From positions 30,704 through 94,703 of the forward strand of contig JACPFV010000011.1 of the NCBI GenBank assembly GCA_016182805.1: a DNA stretch of 64,000 nt, written 5' to 3'. The first letter of the stretch is position 1. Each line of letters begins with the position of its first letter. Below the pieces are notes generated by a model. That model saw only the letters and a list, made by a program, of their open reading frames with translations. It was not told the origin of the DNA and made no database searches. This DNA is from Gammaproteobacteria bacterium (GTDB taxonomy: Bacteria > Pseudomonadota > Gammaproteobacteria > Nevskiales > Nevskiaceae). The translations under genes were made by a program, and so were the position numbers. Below are positions 28,439 to 37,764 of the stretch, piece by piece.

Positions 28439-28926
28439 CGCCCGTGTTCGGTGCCCTGGCGAGGCCGGCCAGGGAAAGCCCCGTGATCTTCCTGGTCGAG
28501 GACAACCCCGCCGACATCCGCCTGACCCAGGAGGTGCTGCGCGAGGCCGGCGTGACGCATCGCATGCAGGTGGCGCGCGACGGCGCGCAGGCGCTGGCGA
28601 TGCTGCGCCGCCTCGACGGCTACCGCGACCTGCCCGAGCCGGATTTGATCCTGCTCGACCTCAACCTGCCGCGGAAGGACGGGCGCCAGGTGCTGGCGGA
28701 GATCAAGCAGGATCCGGAACTACGCCACATTCCGGTGATCGTACTCTCCACCTCGCATGCCGACGCCGACATCGCCGGGTGCTACCAGGCGCACGCCAAC
28801 TGCTACCTCACCAAGCCCGTCGACCTGGAGGAGTTCAGCGAGATGGCGCGCGTCCTGGCGGCGTTCTGGCTGCGCCACGTGCGGCGCGCGCCCAAGCGCG
28901 GCGGGCCGCGCCAGGCGCGCACGTGA
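28435..28926 (+). CDS. Single-domain response regulator (Rcp1-like)
   Basis: A 163-residue receiver with no output domain. The acidic pair is in FLVEDNPADIRLTQEVL, the phosphoacceptor is D75 in LILLDLNLP, the conserved Thr/Ser is in VIVLSTSHADADI and the Lys in CYLTKPVDLEEF. The motif layout is that of Rcp1-type receivers that serve phytochrome- or PAS-linked histidine kinases. The basic C-terminal tail (RRAPKRGG) is unusual. It opens a cluster of four signalling genes ending with the MASE1-CHASE kinase at 33757, its likely phosphodonor. Confidence 0.88.
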   Translation: MTPVFGALARPARESPVIFLVEDNPADIRLTQEVLREAGVTHRMQVARDGAQALAMLRRLDGYRDLPEPDLILLDLNLPRKDGRQVLAEIKQDPELRHIPVIVLSTSHADADIAGCYQAHANCYLTKPVDLEEFSEMARVLAAFWLRHVRRAPKRGGPRQART

Positions 28927-29010
28927 TTCGCCTTGCAGGTGCGGGGAAATGTAGGCATGCGCGGGGGCGCGGGCGCAAAATGTATGCAGGCAGCGAACGG
29001 ATGTGATGCC

Positions 29011-29481
29011 ATGAGCGAAGCGACGGAAAGCGACGGCGCATTCGAGATCCTCCTGGTGGAGGACAACGCCCGCGATGTCCGCCTCACGCAGGAGGCGCTG
29101 GCGGAATCGGGCTTTCCCTGCCATCTGCGCGTCGCCACCGACGGCGAGATCGCGCTGCGCATGCTGCGCCACGAGGCGCCGTACGCCGACGCTCCGCAGC
29201 CCGACCTGATCCTGCTCGACATCAACCTGCCGCGCGTCAACGGCCGCGAGGTGCTGGCCGAGATCAAGCGCGACGCCGCGCTGTGCACGACGCCGGTGGT
29301 CATCCTGTCGACCTCGCACGCGGACGCCGACGTGGCGACCTGCTACCGCCTGCACGCCAACAGCTACATCACCAAGCCGCTGGACTTCGACCATTTCGTG
29401 CAGTTGATGCGCAGCGTGTGCGACTACTGGCTGCGGCACGCCACGCCGCCGCCGCACCGGCCGTCCAAGAGCCCCCCGTGA
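29011..29481 (+). CDS. Single-domain response regulator (Rcp1-like), second copy
   Basis: A 156-residue receiver, clearly a paralogue of the preceding one: LLVEDNARDVRLTQEAL, phosphoacceptor D70 in LILLDINLP, VVILSTSHADADVATCY and SYITKPLDF. The two diverge mainly at the ends. I chose the ATG at 29011, the last before the conserved core; no strong ribosome site is visible. Its stop overlaps the GTG of the next gene (GTGA), so the two are translationally coupled. Paired receivers of this kind could receive phosphate from one kinase and compete or pass it on. Confidence 0.88.
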   Translation: MSEATESDGAFEILLVEDNARDVRLTQEALAESGFPCHLRVATDGEIALRMLRHEAPYADAPQPDLILLDINLPRVNGREVLAEIKRDAALCTTPVVILSTSHADADVATCYRLHANSYITKPLDFDHFVQLMRSVCDYWLRHATPPPHRPSKSPP

Positions 29482-31199
29482 ACGTGCCGGAATCGCCGAT
29501 GCGTCCGCTGCGGCTTCTGCTGGTGGAGGACTCCGACCGCGACGCGGTGCTGCTGTGCGAGCTGATGAAGGACGCGGCGCCCGACGCGCCGCCGCATTTC
29601 GTCCGCGCCACGCGCCTGGCGGAGGCGCTGCATCGCCTCCAGCAGGAGGATTTCGACGCGGTTCTGCTCGACCTGGGCCTGCCGGACGGGCACGGCGTCG
29701 AGAACGTCGAGCGCGTGCGCAACGCGCGCCGCGACGTCGCCGTGGTCGTGCTCACCGGCCTGGACGACGACCGCTCGGCGATCGAGGCGCTGCGCCGCGG
29801 CGCGCAGGAGTACGCGGTCAAGGGCCGCTACGACGGTGCCGAGATGGTGCGGGTGGTGCAGCACGCGATCGAGCGCCACCGCGTGCTGGCCGAGGTCGAC
29901 AGCCAGCGCGAGCAGGAATTCGTGCGCGCCAGCCACGATGCACTGACCGGCCTGGCCAACCGTTCGCTGTTCGCCGACCGCGTGCGCGAGGCGGTGGTGC
30001 AGGCGACCCGGCGCGGCGAGAGCCTGGCGCTGTGCTTCGTCGACCTGGACGGCTTCAAGCCGGTCAACGACCGCCTCGGCCACGCCGCCGGCGACGCGCT
30101 GCTGCGCCAGGTGGCCGGGGCGTTGCGCCAGGTGGTGCGCGACAGCGACACCGTGGCGCGCGTCGGCGGCGACGAGTTCGCGGTGCTGCTGCGGCCGGTG
30201 CGCGGCGTCGACGAAGTGGAGACGGTGGCCGGGCGCATGGTCGAGCGCATCCGCGCGATCCGCGAGATCGAGGGGCGCGCGGTGGCGGTCGGCGCCAGCA
30301 TCGGCGCGGCGCTGTTCCCGGCGCACGGGTCGACCTACGAGCAACTGATGGTGCGCGCGGACCAGGCGATGTACCTGGCCAAGCGCTCGGCGCGCGGCGG
30401 CGTGCGTGTGTTCGACGGCGCGCTCGCGCCGGCGCCGGCGGTCGAGCCGATCGCCCTGGTGTTCCAGCCGTGGATGGACGTGCGCGAGGGGCGTTACGAG
30501 GGCGTGGAGGTGTTCGTGCGCTCCGGCGAGGAGAAGGGCGAGGCCGGCACCCTGCTGCGCCGCGCCGAGCGCAGCGGCGCGCTGGCCGGGCTGGGGCTGC
30601 GCGTGCTGGAGAACGCCTGCATGTACTGGCGCGACTGGCTGGCGCGCGGGATCGCGCCGACGCGCTTCGCGCTCAACGTGTCGCGCTCCGAGCTGAGCGA
30701 GCCGGACTTCGCCGCGCGCTGGCTGGCCGTGCTGGCGGCCCAGCAGGTGGCGCCGCCGCACCTGCAAGTCGAAGTCGCCGAGGACGCGTTCGACGCCGGC
30801 GACAATTCCGTCATGATCGAGAACCTGCGCCGGCTGCGCGCGCAGGGCGTGCGCGTGATCCTCGACAACTTCGGCCGCCAGCAGGCGTCGTTGCTCAAGC
30901 TGGCCGGCCTGCCGATCGACGGCATCAAGCTCGACATCGGCCTGATCCACGGCCTGCGCGCCGGCGACGGCGTCGCGCGGTCGGTGGTCAACGGCCTGCT
31001 CGACGTCGCCTGGCCCTGGCGGCTGGAGGTGATCGCGATCGGCGTCGAGGACGAGGGCGACTACCGGCAGTGCCGCGCGCTGGATTGCCGCTACCAGCAG
31101 GGCTACTGGTTCTCCGCGCCGCAGCCGCCGGAGCGCATCGCCGAGCTTCTGGGCGCTCCGCCGGCGGCGCTGGCCGCACGGCATCAGTCGGCGATGTGA
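29478..31199 (+). CDS. REC-GGDEF-EAL protein with degenerate EAL domain
   Basis: A 573-residue protein. The receiver (residues 10-130) has phosphoacceptor D65 in AVLLDLGLPDG. The GGDEF domain (about 145-310) is intact: CFVDLDGFKPVND, I-site RDSD and RVGGDEFAVLL. The EAL domain (about 325-570) is not: EAL reads EVF (GVEVFVRS), the ELTE segment reads EVAE, DDFG reads DNFG, KID reads KLD, and AEGVET reads AIGVED. It should therefore make c-di-GMP when phosphorylated and not degrade it, the EAL part being structural or a ligand sensor. Start candidates are GTG 29478 (GTGA overlap), GTG 29484 and ATG 29499. Its own stop overlaps the GTG start of the kinase gene. Confidence 0.9.
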   Translation: MNVPESPMRPLRLLLVEDSDRDAVLLCELMKDAAPDAPPHFVRATRLAEALHRLQQEDFDAVLLDLGLPDGHGVENVERVRNARRDVAVVVLTGLDDDRSAIEALRRGAQEYAVKGRYDGAEMVRVVQHAIERHRVLAEVDSQREQEFVRASHDALTGLANRSLFADRVREAVVQATRRGESLALCFVDLDGFKPVNDRLGHAAGDALLRQVAGALRQVVRDSDTVARVGGDEFAVLLRPVRGVDEVETVAGRMVERIRAIREIEGRAVAVGASIGAALFPAHGSTYEQLMVRADQAMYLAKRSARGGVRVFDGALAPAPAVEPIALVFQPWMDVREGRYEGVEVFVRSGEEKGEAGTLLRRAERSGALAGLGLRVLENACMYWRDWLARGIAPTRFALNVSRSELSEPDFAARWLAVLAAQQVAPPHLQVEVAEDAFDAGDNSVMIENLRRLRAQGVRVILDNFGRQQASLLKLAGLPIDGIKLDIGLIHGLRAGDGVARSVVNGLLDVAWPWRLEVIAIGVEDEGDYRQCRALDCRYQQGYWFSAPQPPERIAELLGAPPAALAARHQSAM

Positions 31200-33757
31200 A
31201 CGCTCGCGAACCTCGGAAGGAGTCCGCCACGACCGCGAACGCGGGCGCCCACGGCGACGGCGGGCGGCTTGCGCAGCTCGTCGGTGCGCGCCTGCGGCGG
31301 GTCGAGGACGGGGAGGCGGGCCCGCCGCCGCCGCGGAAGTTGGGCTACCCGGCCGCGGTGCTGGGGCTGGCCGTCGCGTACTGGGCGACCGGCCGGCTCG
31401 GCCTGCTGCTGGCGATCCCGCCCGGTTATGCCACGGCGGTATGGCCGGCGTCCGGCATCGCGCTGGCCGGGATCCTGCTGGGCGGCAACCGGCTGTGGCC
31501 GGGCATCGCGCTCGGGTCGTTCCTCATCAACGTCTGGACCACGGCGGCGGGCGGCGGCCAGATCGTGTGGTGGCTGCTGCCGCCAGCCCTGATTGCGGGC
31601 GGCGCGGCGCTCCAGGCGGTCGCCGGCGCCGCGCTGATCCGCCGCCTGGTGGGCCGCGGCAACGTGCTGGAGCTGGAACTGCGCTCGGCCTACCTGCTGG
31701 CGCTGGGCGGGCCGGTGGCCTGCGTGGTGAACGCCAGCGTCGGCGTCGGCACGCTGTGGGCGTTCGGGCTGGTGCCGGCGGCGAACTTCGGCTTCAACTG
31801 GTGGACCTGGTGGATCGGCGACAGCGTCGGCGTGATGATCTTCACGCCGCTGGTGCTGATCTGGAGCGTGCGCCCGTACCGCGCCTGGCTGGTGCGCCAG
31901 CTCAGCGCCGCCGTGCCGCTGGCGGTGCTGTTCGGCCTGGTCGTGCTGCTGTTCGTCCACACCAGTGCGCGCGAGCAGGCGCGGATCCGGGTCGAGTTCG
32001 ACGCTTGGGGAGACCGGCTCGCGCAGCAGTTGCGCTACGACATCGGGCAGCAGGTCGAGCTGCTGCGCTCGCTGCAAGCCTTGTTCGCAAGTTCCGGACC
32101 GGTACGGCGATCCCAGTTCGAGGCATTCACGGACCATCTGCTGCCGCACCTTCCGGGAGTCTTCATCGTGTCCTGGAACCCGCTCGTGCGCGGCGCGGAG
32201 CGCGCGGCGTTCGAGGCGGCGGTGCGCGCCGAGGGATTCGCCGGGTTCGCAATCCGCGAGCGGGCGCCTTCGGGAACGCTGGTGCCCGCACTGGCGCGCG
32301 ACGAGTACGTGGTGGTCGATTACTTCGCGCCGAAAGACGGAAACGAGGCGGCATTGGGCTTCGACGTCGCCTCCGAACCGCGCCGGCGCGCCGCGCTGGC
32401 CACCGCCCGGAGTTCCGGCGAGCCGGCCATCACCGCGCCGATCGAGCTGGTGCAGGACGTCGAACCACGCGCCGGATTTCTCGTGGTGCTGCCGGTGTTC
32501 CGCCCGGCGCCGGCGCTGGCGGCGGCGGGCGGCGGCGGGCGCGCGGCCGGCCTGCGCGGTTACGTGGTCGCGGCATTCCGGATGGACGAGGTGGTTCAAC
32601 GGGCGCTATCGAAGGTGGATGGCAGCGCGCAAGGGATCGGGCTGCGCGTGGTGGACGCGACCGAGCGGCCGGACCGGACGCTGTACGGCCCGCTGGAGCC
32701 GGCGGCCGATGCGCCCGGGGCGCTGAGCAAGTCGATCGCGCTGCCGACCTTGGGGCGCCTTTGGCGCCTGGAGTTGAGCGTCGCGCCCGACTATCTGGTC
32801 GCGCACCGCTCCTGGCAGGCATGGTGGCTGCTGGCCGCCGGCATGCTGTTCACCGGCCTGTTCGGCATGTTCCTGCTGGTCCTGATCGGTCGCACCTCCG
32901 TGGTCCAGCGGCAGGTCACCGAGCGCACGGCGGAGCTGCAAAAGACCAACGACCTGCTGCTGGCCGAGATGCGGCGCAGCCAGGAGTTCGAGATGGAGGC
33001 GCTGGCGCGCGCCCACGAGCTGTCGGCGACCAACCGCGAGCTGGAGCAGTTCGCCTACGTGGCCTCGCACGACCTGCAGGCGCCGCTGCGCACGGTGAGC
33101 GGCTTCGCCGGCCTGCTCCAGCGGCGCTACGGCGACCGCCTGGACGAGCAGGGGCGGGAATTCATCAAGGCGATGGTGGGGGGCGCCAAGGACATGCAGA
33201 GCCTGATCGAGGACCTGCTCGCCTTTTCGCGCGTCAACGCGGAGCGCATGACGCGGGAGACGATCGGCGCCGCCGATGCGGTGCGCCGGGCGCTGGACGC
33301 GCTGGCGGCCGACGTCGCGGCGGCGCAGGCCGAGGTGACGGTGGGCGAGCTGCCGACGCTGGATGCCGACCCGCGCCTGCTGACGCAGTTGTTCCAGAAC
33401 CTCCTGGCCAACGGCATCAAGTTCCAGCCGCGCGGCCGCAGGCCGCGGCTGTCCGTGACCGCGCAACGCGCCGGCGCGCACTGGCACTTCGAGGTGCGCG
33501 ACAACGGCATCGGCATCCCGCCGGAGCAGCTCGGCCAGCTGTTCCTGATGTTCAAGCGCCTGCACCGGCACGAGGACTACCCCGGCACCGGCATCGGCCT
33601 GGCCTTGTGCAAGAAGATCGTGCAGGTGCATGGCGGCCGCATCTGGGCCGAATCGGCGGTCGACCACGGCACCGCCGTGCACTTCACCCTGCCGGCCGCG
33701 GGCGCCGCGGCGCCGGGTCAGTTGAGCAGCGGCGTCGCCACCCGCGAGATCTCGTAG
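31196..33757 (+). CDS. MASE1-CHASE sensor histidine kinase
   Basis: An 853-residue inner-membrane kinase. Residues of about 45-260 form a MASE1 membrane domain (PPGYATAVWPASGIALAGILLGG; NWWTWWIGDSVGVMIFTPL). A periplasmic CHASE domain (about 290-460) follows (HLLPHLPGVFIVSWNPLV; DVEPRAGFLVVLPVF). After a second membrane helix near 545-565 and a coiled coil come HisKA with H625 in YVASHDLQAPLR and an ATPase domain (NLLANGIKF, DNGIGIPPEQ, GTGIGLALCKK). The DLQAPLR H-box is that of phytochrome-type kinases, which fits the Rcp1-like receivers upstream. The GTG start overlaps the preceding stop. The 3' end overlaps the TrpB-like gene by 40 bases tail to tail. Confidence 0.9.
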   Translation: MNAREPRKESATTANAGAHGDGGRLAQLVGARLRRVEDGEAGPPPPRKLGYPAAVLGLAVAYWATGRLGLLLAIPPGYATAVWPASGIALAGILLGGNRLWPGIALGSFLINVWTTAAGGGQIVWWLLPPALIAGGAALQAVAGAALIRRLVGRGNVLELELRSAYLLALGGPVACVVNASVGVGTLWAFGLVPAANFGFNWWTWWIGDSVGVMIFTPLVLIWSVRPYRAWLVRQLSAAVPLAVLFGLVVLLFVHTSAREQARIRVEFDAWGDRLAQQLRYDIGQQVELLRSLQALFASSGPVRRSQFEAFTDHLLPHLPGVFIVSWNPLVRGAERAAFEAAVRAEGFAGFAIRERAPSGTLVPALARDEYVVVDYFAPKDGNEAALGFDVASEPRRRAALATARSSGEPAITAPIELVQDVEPRAGFLVVLPVFRPAPALAAAGGGGRAAGLRGYVVAAFRMDEVVQRALSKVDGSAQGIGLRVVDATERPDRTLYGPLEPAADAPGALSKSIALPTLGRLWRLELSVAPDYLVAHRSWQAWWLLAAGMLFTGLFGMFLLVLIGRTSVVQRQVTERTAELQKTNDLLLAEMRRSQEFEMEALARAHELSATNRELEQFAYVASHDLQAPLRTVSGFAGLLQRRYGDRLDEQGREFIKAMVGGAKDMQSLIEDLLAFSRVNAERMTRETIGAADAVRRALDALAADVAAAQAEVTVGELPTLDADPRLLTQLFQNLLANGIKFQPRGRRPRLSVTAQRAGAHWHFEVRDNGIGIPPEQLGQLFLMFKRLHRHEDYPGTGIGLALCKKIVQVHGGRIWAESAVDHGTAVHFTLPAAGAAAPGQLSSGVATREIS

Positions 33758-35202
33758 ATGTCCTTGTCCGGCCGCTCCGCCATCATCACCACGATCACAT
33801 CGTCGGTCTTCATCCGCCTGGCGGCGGACAGGGCCCAGCCGAACGAGTAGGCGGTCTCGATCGAGCAGAGGATGCCCTCGCAGCGCATCAGCGTGATGAG
33901 GGCGTCCAGCGCCTCCTTTGCGGTGGTGTCCTGGTAGTCGACCCGCCCGGCGGCGCGCAGCCAGGAATGCTCGCGGCGCAGGCTGGAGTACGACTTGCTC
34001 TCCAGGATGACGCGCTCCATCAGCTTGTGCAGGTCGGGCGACCCGTCCGCTCCGCCGTCGGCCGTGCCGTTTCCCGCCGGCGGCGGGTCGGCGGCGGGTG
34101 GCGGCGGGTTGAAGTCCTTGTGCGGGTTGACGCAGACCAGGCGCGTCGCGGCCTCGGTCAGGAACGGGTAGAACAGGCCCAGGGCGTCCGCGTTGTTGCC
34201 GCCGCGCGCGACCATCAGCTCCGGCAGCTTGCGCGCCTGCACCATGATCTGGCGGCGGCATTCGCGGCCGATGCTGGCGGAGAAATCCCGCCCGAGCGAC
34301 GGATACGGGTGCGGCCCGCCGTCCATCCCCAGCACCAGGAATGCGGTGCTGGTCTGCTTGATCCACTGATCGAGCGCGGCGTAGCGCAGGTCGCCGCCGG
34401 GGAAGGCCGCCGACTCCAGTACGTGCACCGCGGCGCCGGCCAGGCGCATGCGCAGCACCTGGTTCTGGTGCATCTGCGCCTGCTCCTTGTCCACGTAGAC
34501 GACGCTGCGCAGGCCGTGGCGCGCGGCGATGGTGGCGGTCAGCACGCCCTGCTGGATCTCGACCGCGGCGGTGATGACCGTGGTCTTGCCCATGCGCTGC
34601 GCCCACAGGATCTGGCCGGTGACGGCGATCGTCAGGTGCACGTAGGGCGGGCTCAGGTCCTCGCGCTTGATGAAGATCTGCGCGCCGCCGACCTGGTGGG
34701 ACAGCCGGCGCGCGCGGAACAGGGACGAGGGCTTGTTCGCGGTCTGCATCAGCTCCAGGTCGAGGTCCGACAGAAAGCTTGGGTCCGCCGCCAGCTTTTC
34801 GTACGTGCGTGCCAGTTGCTCGAAGTACGGCCGGTGGTCGTCGGACTCGCCGAAGCGGCGCATCGAGGCCGGGCTGATCTGCAATACCGGATGGGCGTCG
34901 GCGGACGCGCCGCCGTGGCCGTTGCCGCCGCCGAACAGGGGCTCGTCCGGCCGCAGCGCGCGGCCCATGGCGACTACGCGCTGCCAGTCCAGCGACTCGC
35001 TCTTGGCGTGGACCAGGTGGCCCAGGTTGCGCGCCTCGCGCAGGTACTCGGCCGGCCGGCGCGTCTCGAAATACACCTCGAGCAGGCGCAGGCGCAGGTC
35101 GATGCTGCCGGGGTTGTCCTGCAGTTGGCGCTCGATCAGCCGCTCAACGTCGTGCAGAAACGCGCCGACGCTGTCGGGCCGCTTTCGTTCTCCTACCGCC
35201 AA
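33718..35202 (-). CDS. TrpB-fold pseudoenzyme with helical N-terminal extension
   Basis: A 494-residue protein. Residues of about 10-65 are a TPR/FimV-like helical segment (DLRLRLLEVYFETRRPAEYL). From about 150 on it aligns well with tryptophan synthase beta: IFIKREDL, AQRMGKT, VLRMRLAGA, GGPHPYPSLGRDF, EGILCSIE and PDKDI. The catalytic residues are gone. The Schiff-base Lys in GGAHKTN is Leu190 (YVHLTI), the E. coli Glu109 position is Ala212, the Ser377 position is Ala475, and the PLP phosphate loop GGGSN reads GGNNA. It therefore keeps the fold without PLP chemistry and is more likely a regulator or binding protein. It follows ppsA by 18 bases and is probably co-transcribed with it. Confidence 0.82.
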   Translation of the reverse strand: MAVGERKRPDSVGAFLHDVERLIERQLQDNPGSIDLRLRLLEVYFETRRPAEYLREARNLGHLVHAKSESLDWQRVVAMGRALRPDEPLFGGGNGHGGASADAHPVLQISPASMRRFGESDDHRPYFEQLARTYEKLAADPSFLSDLDLELMQTANKPSSLFRARRLSHQVGGAQIFIKREDLSPPYVHLTIAVTGQILWAQRMGKTTVITAAVEIQQGVLTATIAARHGLRSVVYVDKEQAQMHQNQVLRMRLAGAAVHVLESAAFPGGDLRYAALDQWIKQTSTAFLVLGMDGGPHPYPSLGRDFSASIGRECRRQIMVQARKLPELMVARGGNNADALGLFYPFLTEAATRLVCVNPHKDFNPPPPAADPPPAGNGTADGGADGSPDLHKLMERVILESKSYSSLRREHSWLRAAGRVDYQDTTAKEALDALITLMRCEGILCSIETAYSFGWALSAARRMKTDDVIVVMMAERPDKDIYEISRVATPLLN

Positions 35203-35220
35203 CCGGACCTCCCAGAACGT

Positions 35221-37647
35221 TCAATGCATCGCCGTGCCGTTGGCCCCCCCATGAGCCAAAAACAGCCAAGTTTCGACGACAGTGTCCGGGTTTAGCGACA
35301 GGCTTTCAATCCCCTGATCGACCAGCCAGCGGGCGAGGTCGGGGTGATCCGACGGTCCCTGACCGCAGATGCCGAGGTACTTGCCCTGCCGGCGGCAGGC
35401 CGCGATCGCCAGCCCCAGCATGTGCTTGACCGCCTCGTTGCGCTCGTCGAACAGGTGCGCGATCAGGCCGGAGTCGCGGTCCAGGCCCAGCGTGAGCTGG
35501 GTCATGTCGTTGGAGCCGATGGAGAAGCCGTCGAAGTGCTCGAGGAAGCGATCCGCCAGCACCGCGTTCGACGGCAGCTCGCACATCATGATGTGCTTCA
35601 GATCCCGCTCGCCGCGCTTGGGGCCGTTTTCCGCCAGGATTTCGACGACGCGCCGCGCCTCGTCGACCGTGCGCACGAACGGCACCATCACCTGCACGTT
35701 GGACAGGCCCATCCGTTCGCGCACGTAGCGCAGCGCGCGGCATTCCAGGTCGAAGCACGGCCGGAACGAGTCGGCGATGTAGCGCGAGGCGCCGCGGAAG
35801 CCCAGCATCGGGTTCTCCTCGTGCGGCTCGTAGCGCTTGCCGCCGACCAGGTTGGCGTATTCGTTGGACTTGAAGTCCGACAGGCGCACGATCACCGGCT
35901 CCGGCGCGAACGCCGCGGCGATGGTGGCGATGCCCTCGGCCAGGCGCTTGACGTAGTACTCCACCGGGTCGCCGTAGGCCGCGATCATGGCGTCGATCGT
36001 GCGGCGCAGCTCCGGCGGCTGCCGGTCGAGTTCCAGCAGGGCCTTGGGGTGGATGCCGATCTGCTTGTTGATGATGAACTCGAGCCGCGCCAGGCCGACG
36101 CCGCGGTGGGGCAGGGCGGCGAAGTCGAACGCCTGCTCCGGGTTGGCGACGTTCATCATGATCTTGACCGGCGACTCCGGCATGCGGTCGAGCTGCACCT
36201 CGTCCACCGCGTAGTCGATGTGGCCGTCGTAGATGTGGCCGGTGTCGCCCTCGGCGCAGGACACGGTCACTTCGGTGCCGTCGCGCAGCAGCTGGGTGGC
36301 GTTGCCGCAGCCGACCACCGCCGGGATGCCCAGCTCGCGCGCGATGATCGCCGCGTGGCAAGTGCGGCCGCCGCGGTTGGTCACGATCGCGCTGGCGCGC
36401 TTCATGATCGGCTCCCAGTCCGGGTCGGTCATGTCGGTGACCAGCACGTCGCCCGGCCGCACGCGGTTCATCTCGTCGATCGAGCGCAGCAGGCGCACGG
36501 CGCCGGCGCCGATCTTCTGGCCGATGGCGCGGCCCGACGCCAGCAGGCGGCCCTTGCCCTTGAGCTTGTAGCGGCGCAGCGTGTTGGCGGCGGCGCGCGA
36601 CTTCACCGTCTCCGGGCGCGCCTGCAGGATGTAGATCCCGCCGTCGGCGCCGTCCTTGCCCCACTCGATGTCCATCGGCCGGCCGTAATGCCGCTCGATG
36701 ATCAGCGCCTGCCGCGCCAGAGTCTCGACCTCGGCGTCGGTCAGGCAGAAGCGCAAGCGTTCCTCGGCCGGCACCGCGACGAACTCCACGGTCTTGGACA
36801 GGGCCGCGTCGAGCGCGGCGCCGGCGGCGGGCGGCGCGTAGACCATCTTGCGCGCCTTCTCGCCCAGGCCGCGGCGCAGGATCGCCGGGCGCTCGGCGCG
36901 CAGCGCCGGCTTGTAGACGTAGAACTCGTCCGGGTTGACCGCGCCCTGCACCACCGCCTCGCCCAGGCCGTACGAGGCGGTGACGAACACCGCATCGCGG
37001 AAGCCCGACTCGGTGTCCATGGTGAACATCACGCCGCTGGCGCCAAGGTCGGAGCGCACCATGCGCTGCACGCCGGCCGACAGCGCGACCTGGGCGTGGG
37101 CGAAGCCGTGGTGCACGCGGTAGGCGATGGCGCGGTCGTTGAACAGCGAGGCGAACACCTGCTTGATCGCGGACAGCACCGCTTCGATGCCGTTGACGTT
37201 GAGGAAGGTCTCCTGCTGGCCGGCGAACGAGGCGTCCGGCAGGTCTTCCGCCGTCGCCGACGAGCGCACGGCGACGGCAACCGGGCCGCCGGACTCGCGC
37301 AGCAGCTTGTCGTAGGCGTCGCGGATGCCGGCATCCAGCGCGGCCGGGAACGGCGCCTTCATCACCGCCTCGCGGATCGCGCGGCCGGTGCGGGCGAGGG
37401 CCTCGACGTCGTCCACGTTCAGCGCGTCCAGCCAGCCCTGGATGCGGCGGTCCAGCCCCTCGTGCGACAGGAACTCGCGATAGGCCGCGGCCGTGGTGGC
37501 GAAGCCGCCCGGCACCCGCACGCCCGCCCCGGCCAGGTGGCGGATCATCTCGCCCAGGGACGCGTTCTTGCCGCCGACGGTCTCGACGTCGGCCATGCCC
37601 AGGTCCTGGAACCAGCGGATCATCGTCGCCGCAGCTGCCTTGTTCAC
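35221..37647 (-). CDS. ppsA: Phosphoenolpyruvate synthase
   Basis: An 808-residue enzyme (EC 2.7.9.2) converting pyruvate and ATP to PEP, AMP and phosphate for gluconeogenesis. The ATP-grasp domain begins with [14 protein letters not shown] and includes [20 protein letters not shown]. The phosphohistidine domain has H431 in [17 protein letters not shown]. The PEP/pyruvate barrel has [28 protein letters not shown] and the [17 protein letters not shown] active site. I chose the GTG at 37647 because GGGAG lies five bases before it; ATG 37623 is an alternative. It is divergent from its known regulator ppsR and is followed after 18 bases by the TrpB-fold pseudoenzyme. Confidence 0.95.
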   Translation of the reverse strand: MNKAAAATMIRWFQDLGMADVETVGGKNASLGEMIRHLAGAGVRVPGGFATTAAAYREFLSHEGLDRRIQGWLDALNVDDVEALARTGRAIREAVMKAPFPAALDAGIRDAYDKLLRESGGPVAVAVRSSATAEDLPDASFAGQQETFLNVNGIEAVLSAIKQVFASLFNDRAIAYRVHHGFAHAQVALSAGVQRMVRSDLGASGVMFTMDTESGFRDAVFVTASYGLGEAVVQGAVNPDEFYVYKPALRAERPAILRRGLGEKARKMVYAPPAAGAALDAALSKTVEFVAVPAEERLRFCLTDAEVETLARQALIIERHYGRPMDIEWGKDGADGGIYILQARPETVKSRAAANTLRRYKLKGKGRLLASGRAIGQKIGAGAVRLLRSIDEMNRVRPGDVLVTDMTDPDWEPIMKRASAIVTNRGGRTCHAAIIARELGIPAVVGCGNATQLLRDGTEVTVSCAEGDTGHIYDGHIDYAVDEVQLDRMPESPVKIMMNVANPEQAFDFAALPHRGVGLARLEFIINKQIGIHPKALLELDRQPPELRRTIDAMIAAYGDPVEYYVKRLAEGIATIAAAFAPEPVIVRLSDFKSNEYANLVGGKRYEPHEENPMLGFRGASRYIADSFRPCFDLECRALRYVRERMGLSNVQVMVPFVRTVDEARRVVEILAENGPKRGERDLKHIMMCELPSNAVLADRFLEHFDGFSIGSNDMTQLTLGLDRDSGLIAHLFDERNEAVKHMLGLAIAACRRQGKYLGICGQGPSDHPDLARWLVDQGIESLSLNPDTVVETWLFLAHGGANGTAMH

Positions 37648-37764
37648 GGGTGCTCCCAGCCAAAAACGGGCCGTTAGTTTCCGGGTTCCTGCCGCCGGTT
37701 TCCACTGCCAAACGGACGGGATCGGCTTGAAAACCTCAACCCGAGACCGGAAACTCGCCGGACG

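Noticed and set aside
33718..35202. Tryptophan synthase beta chain (trpB) as the annotation
   Set aside because: The catalytic Lys, Glu and PLP-binding Ser are all replaced and no trpA is adjacent, so tryptophan synthesis is not supported.
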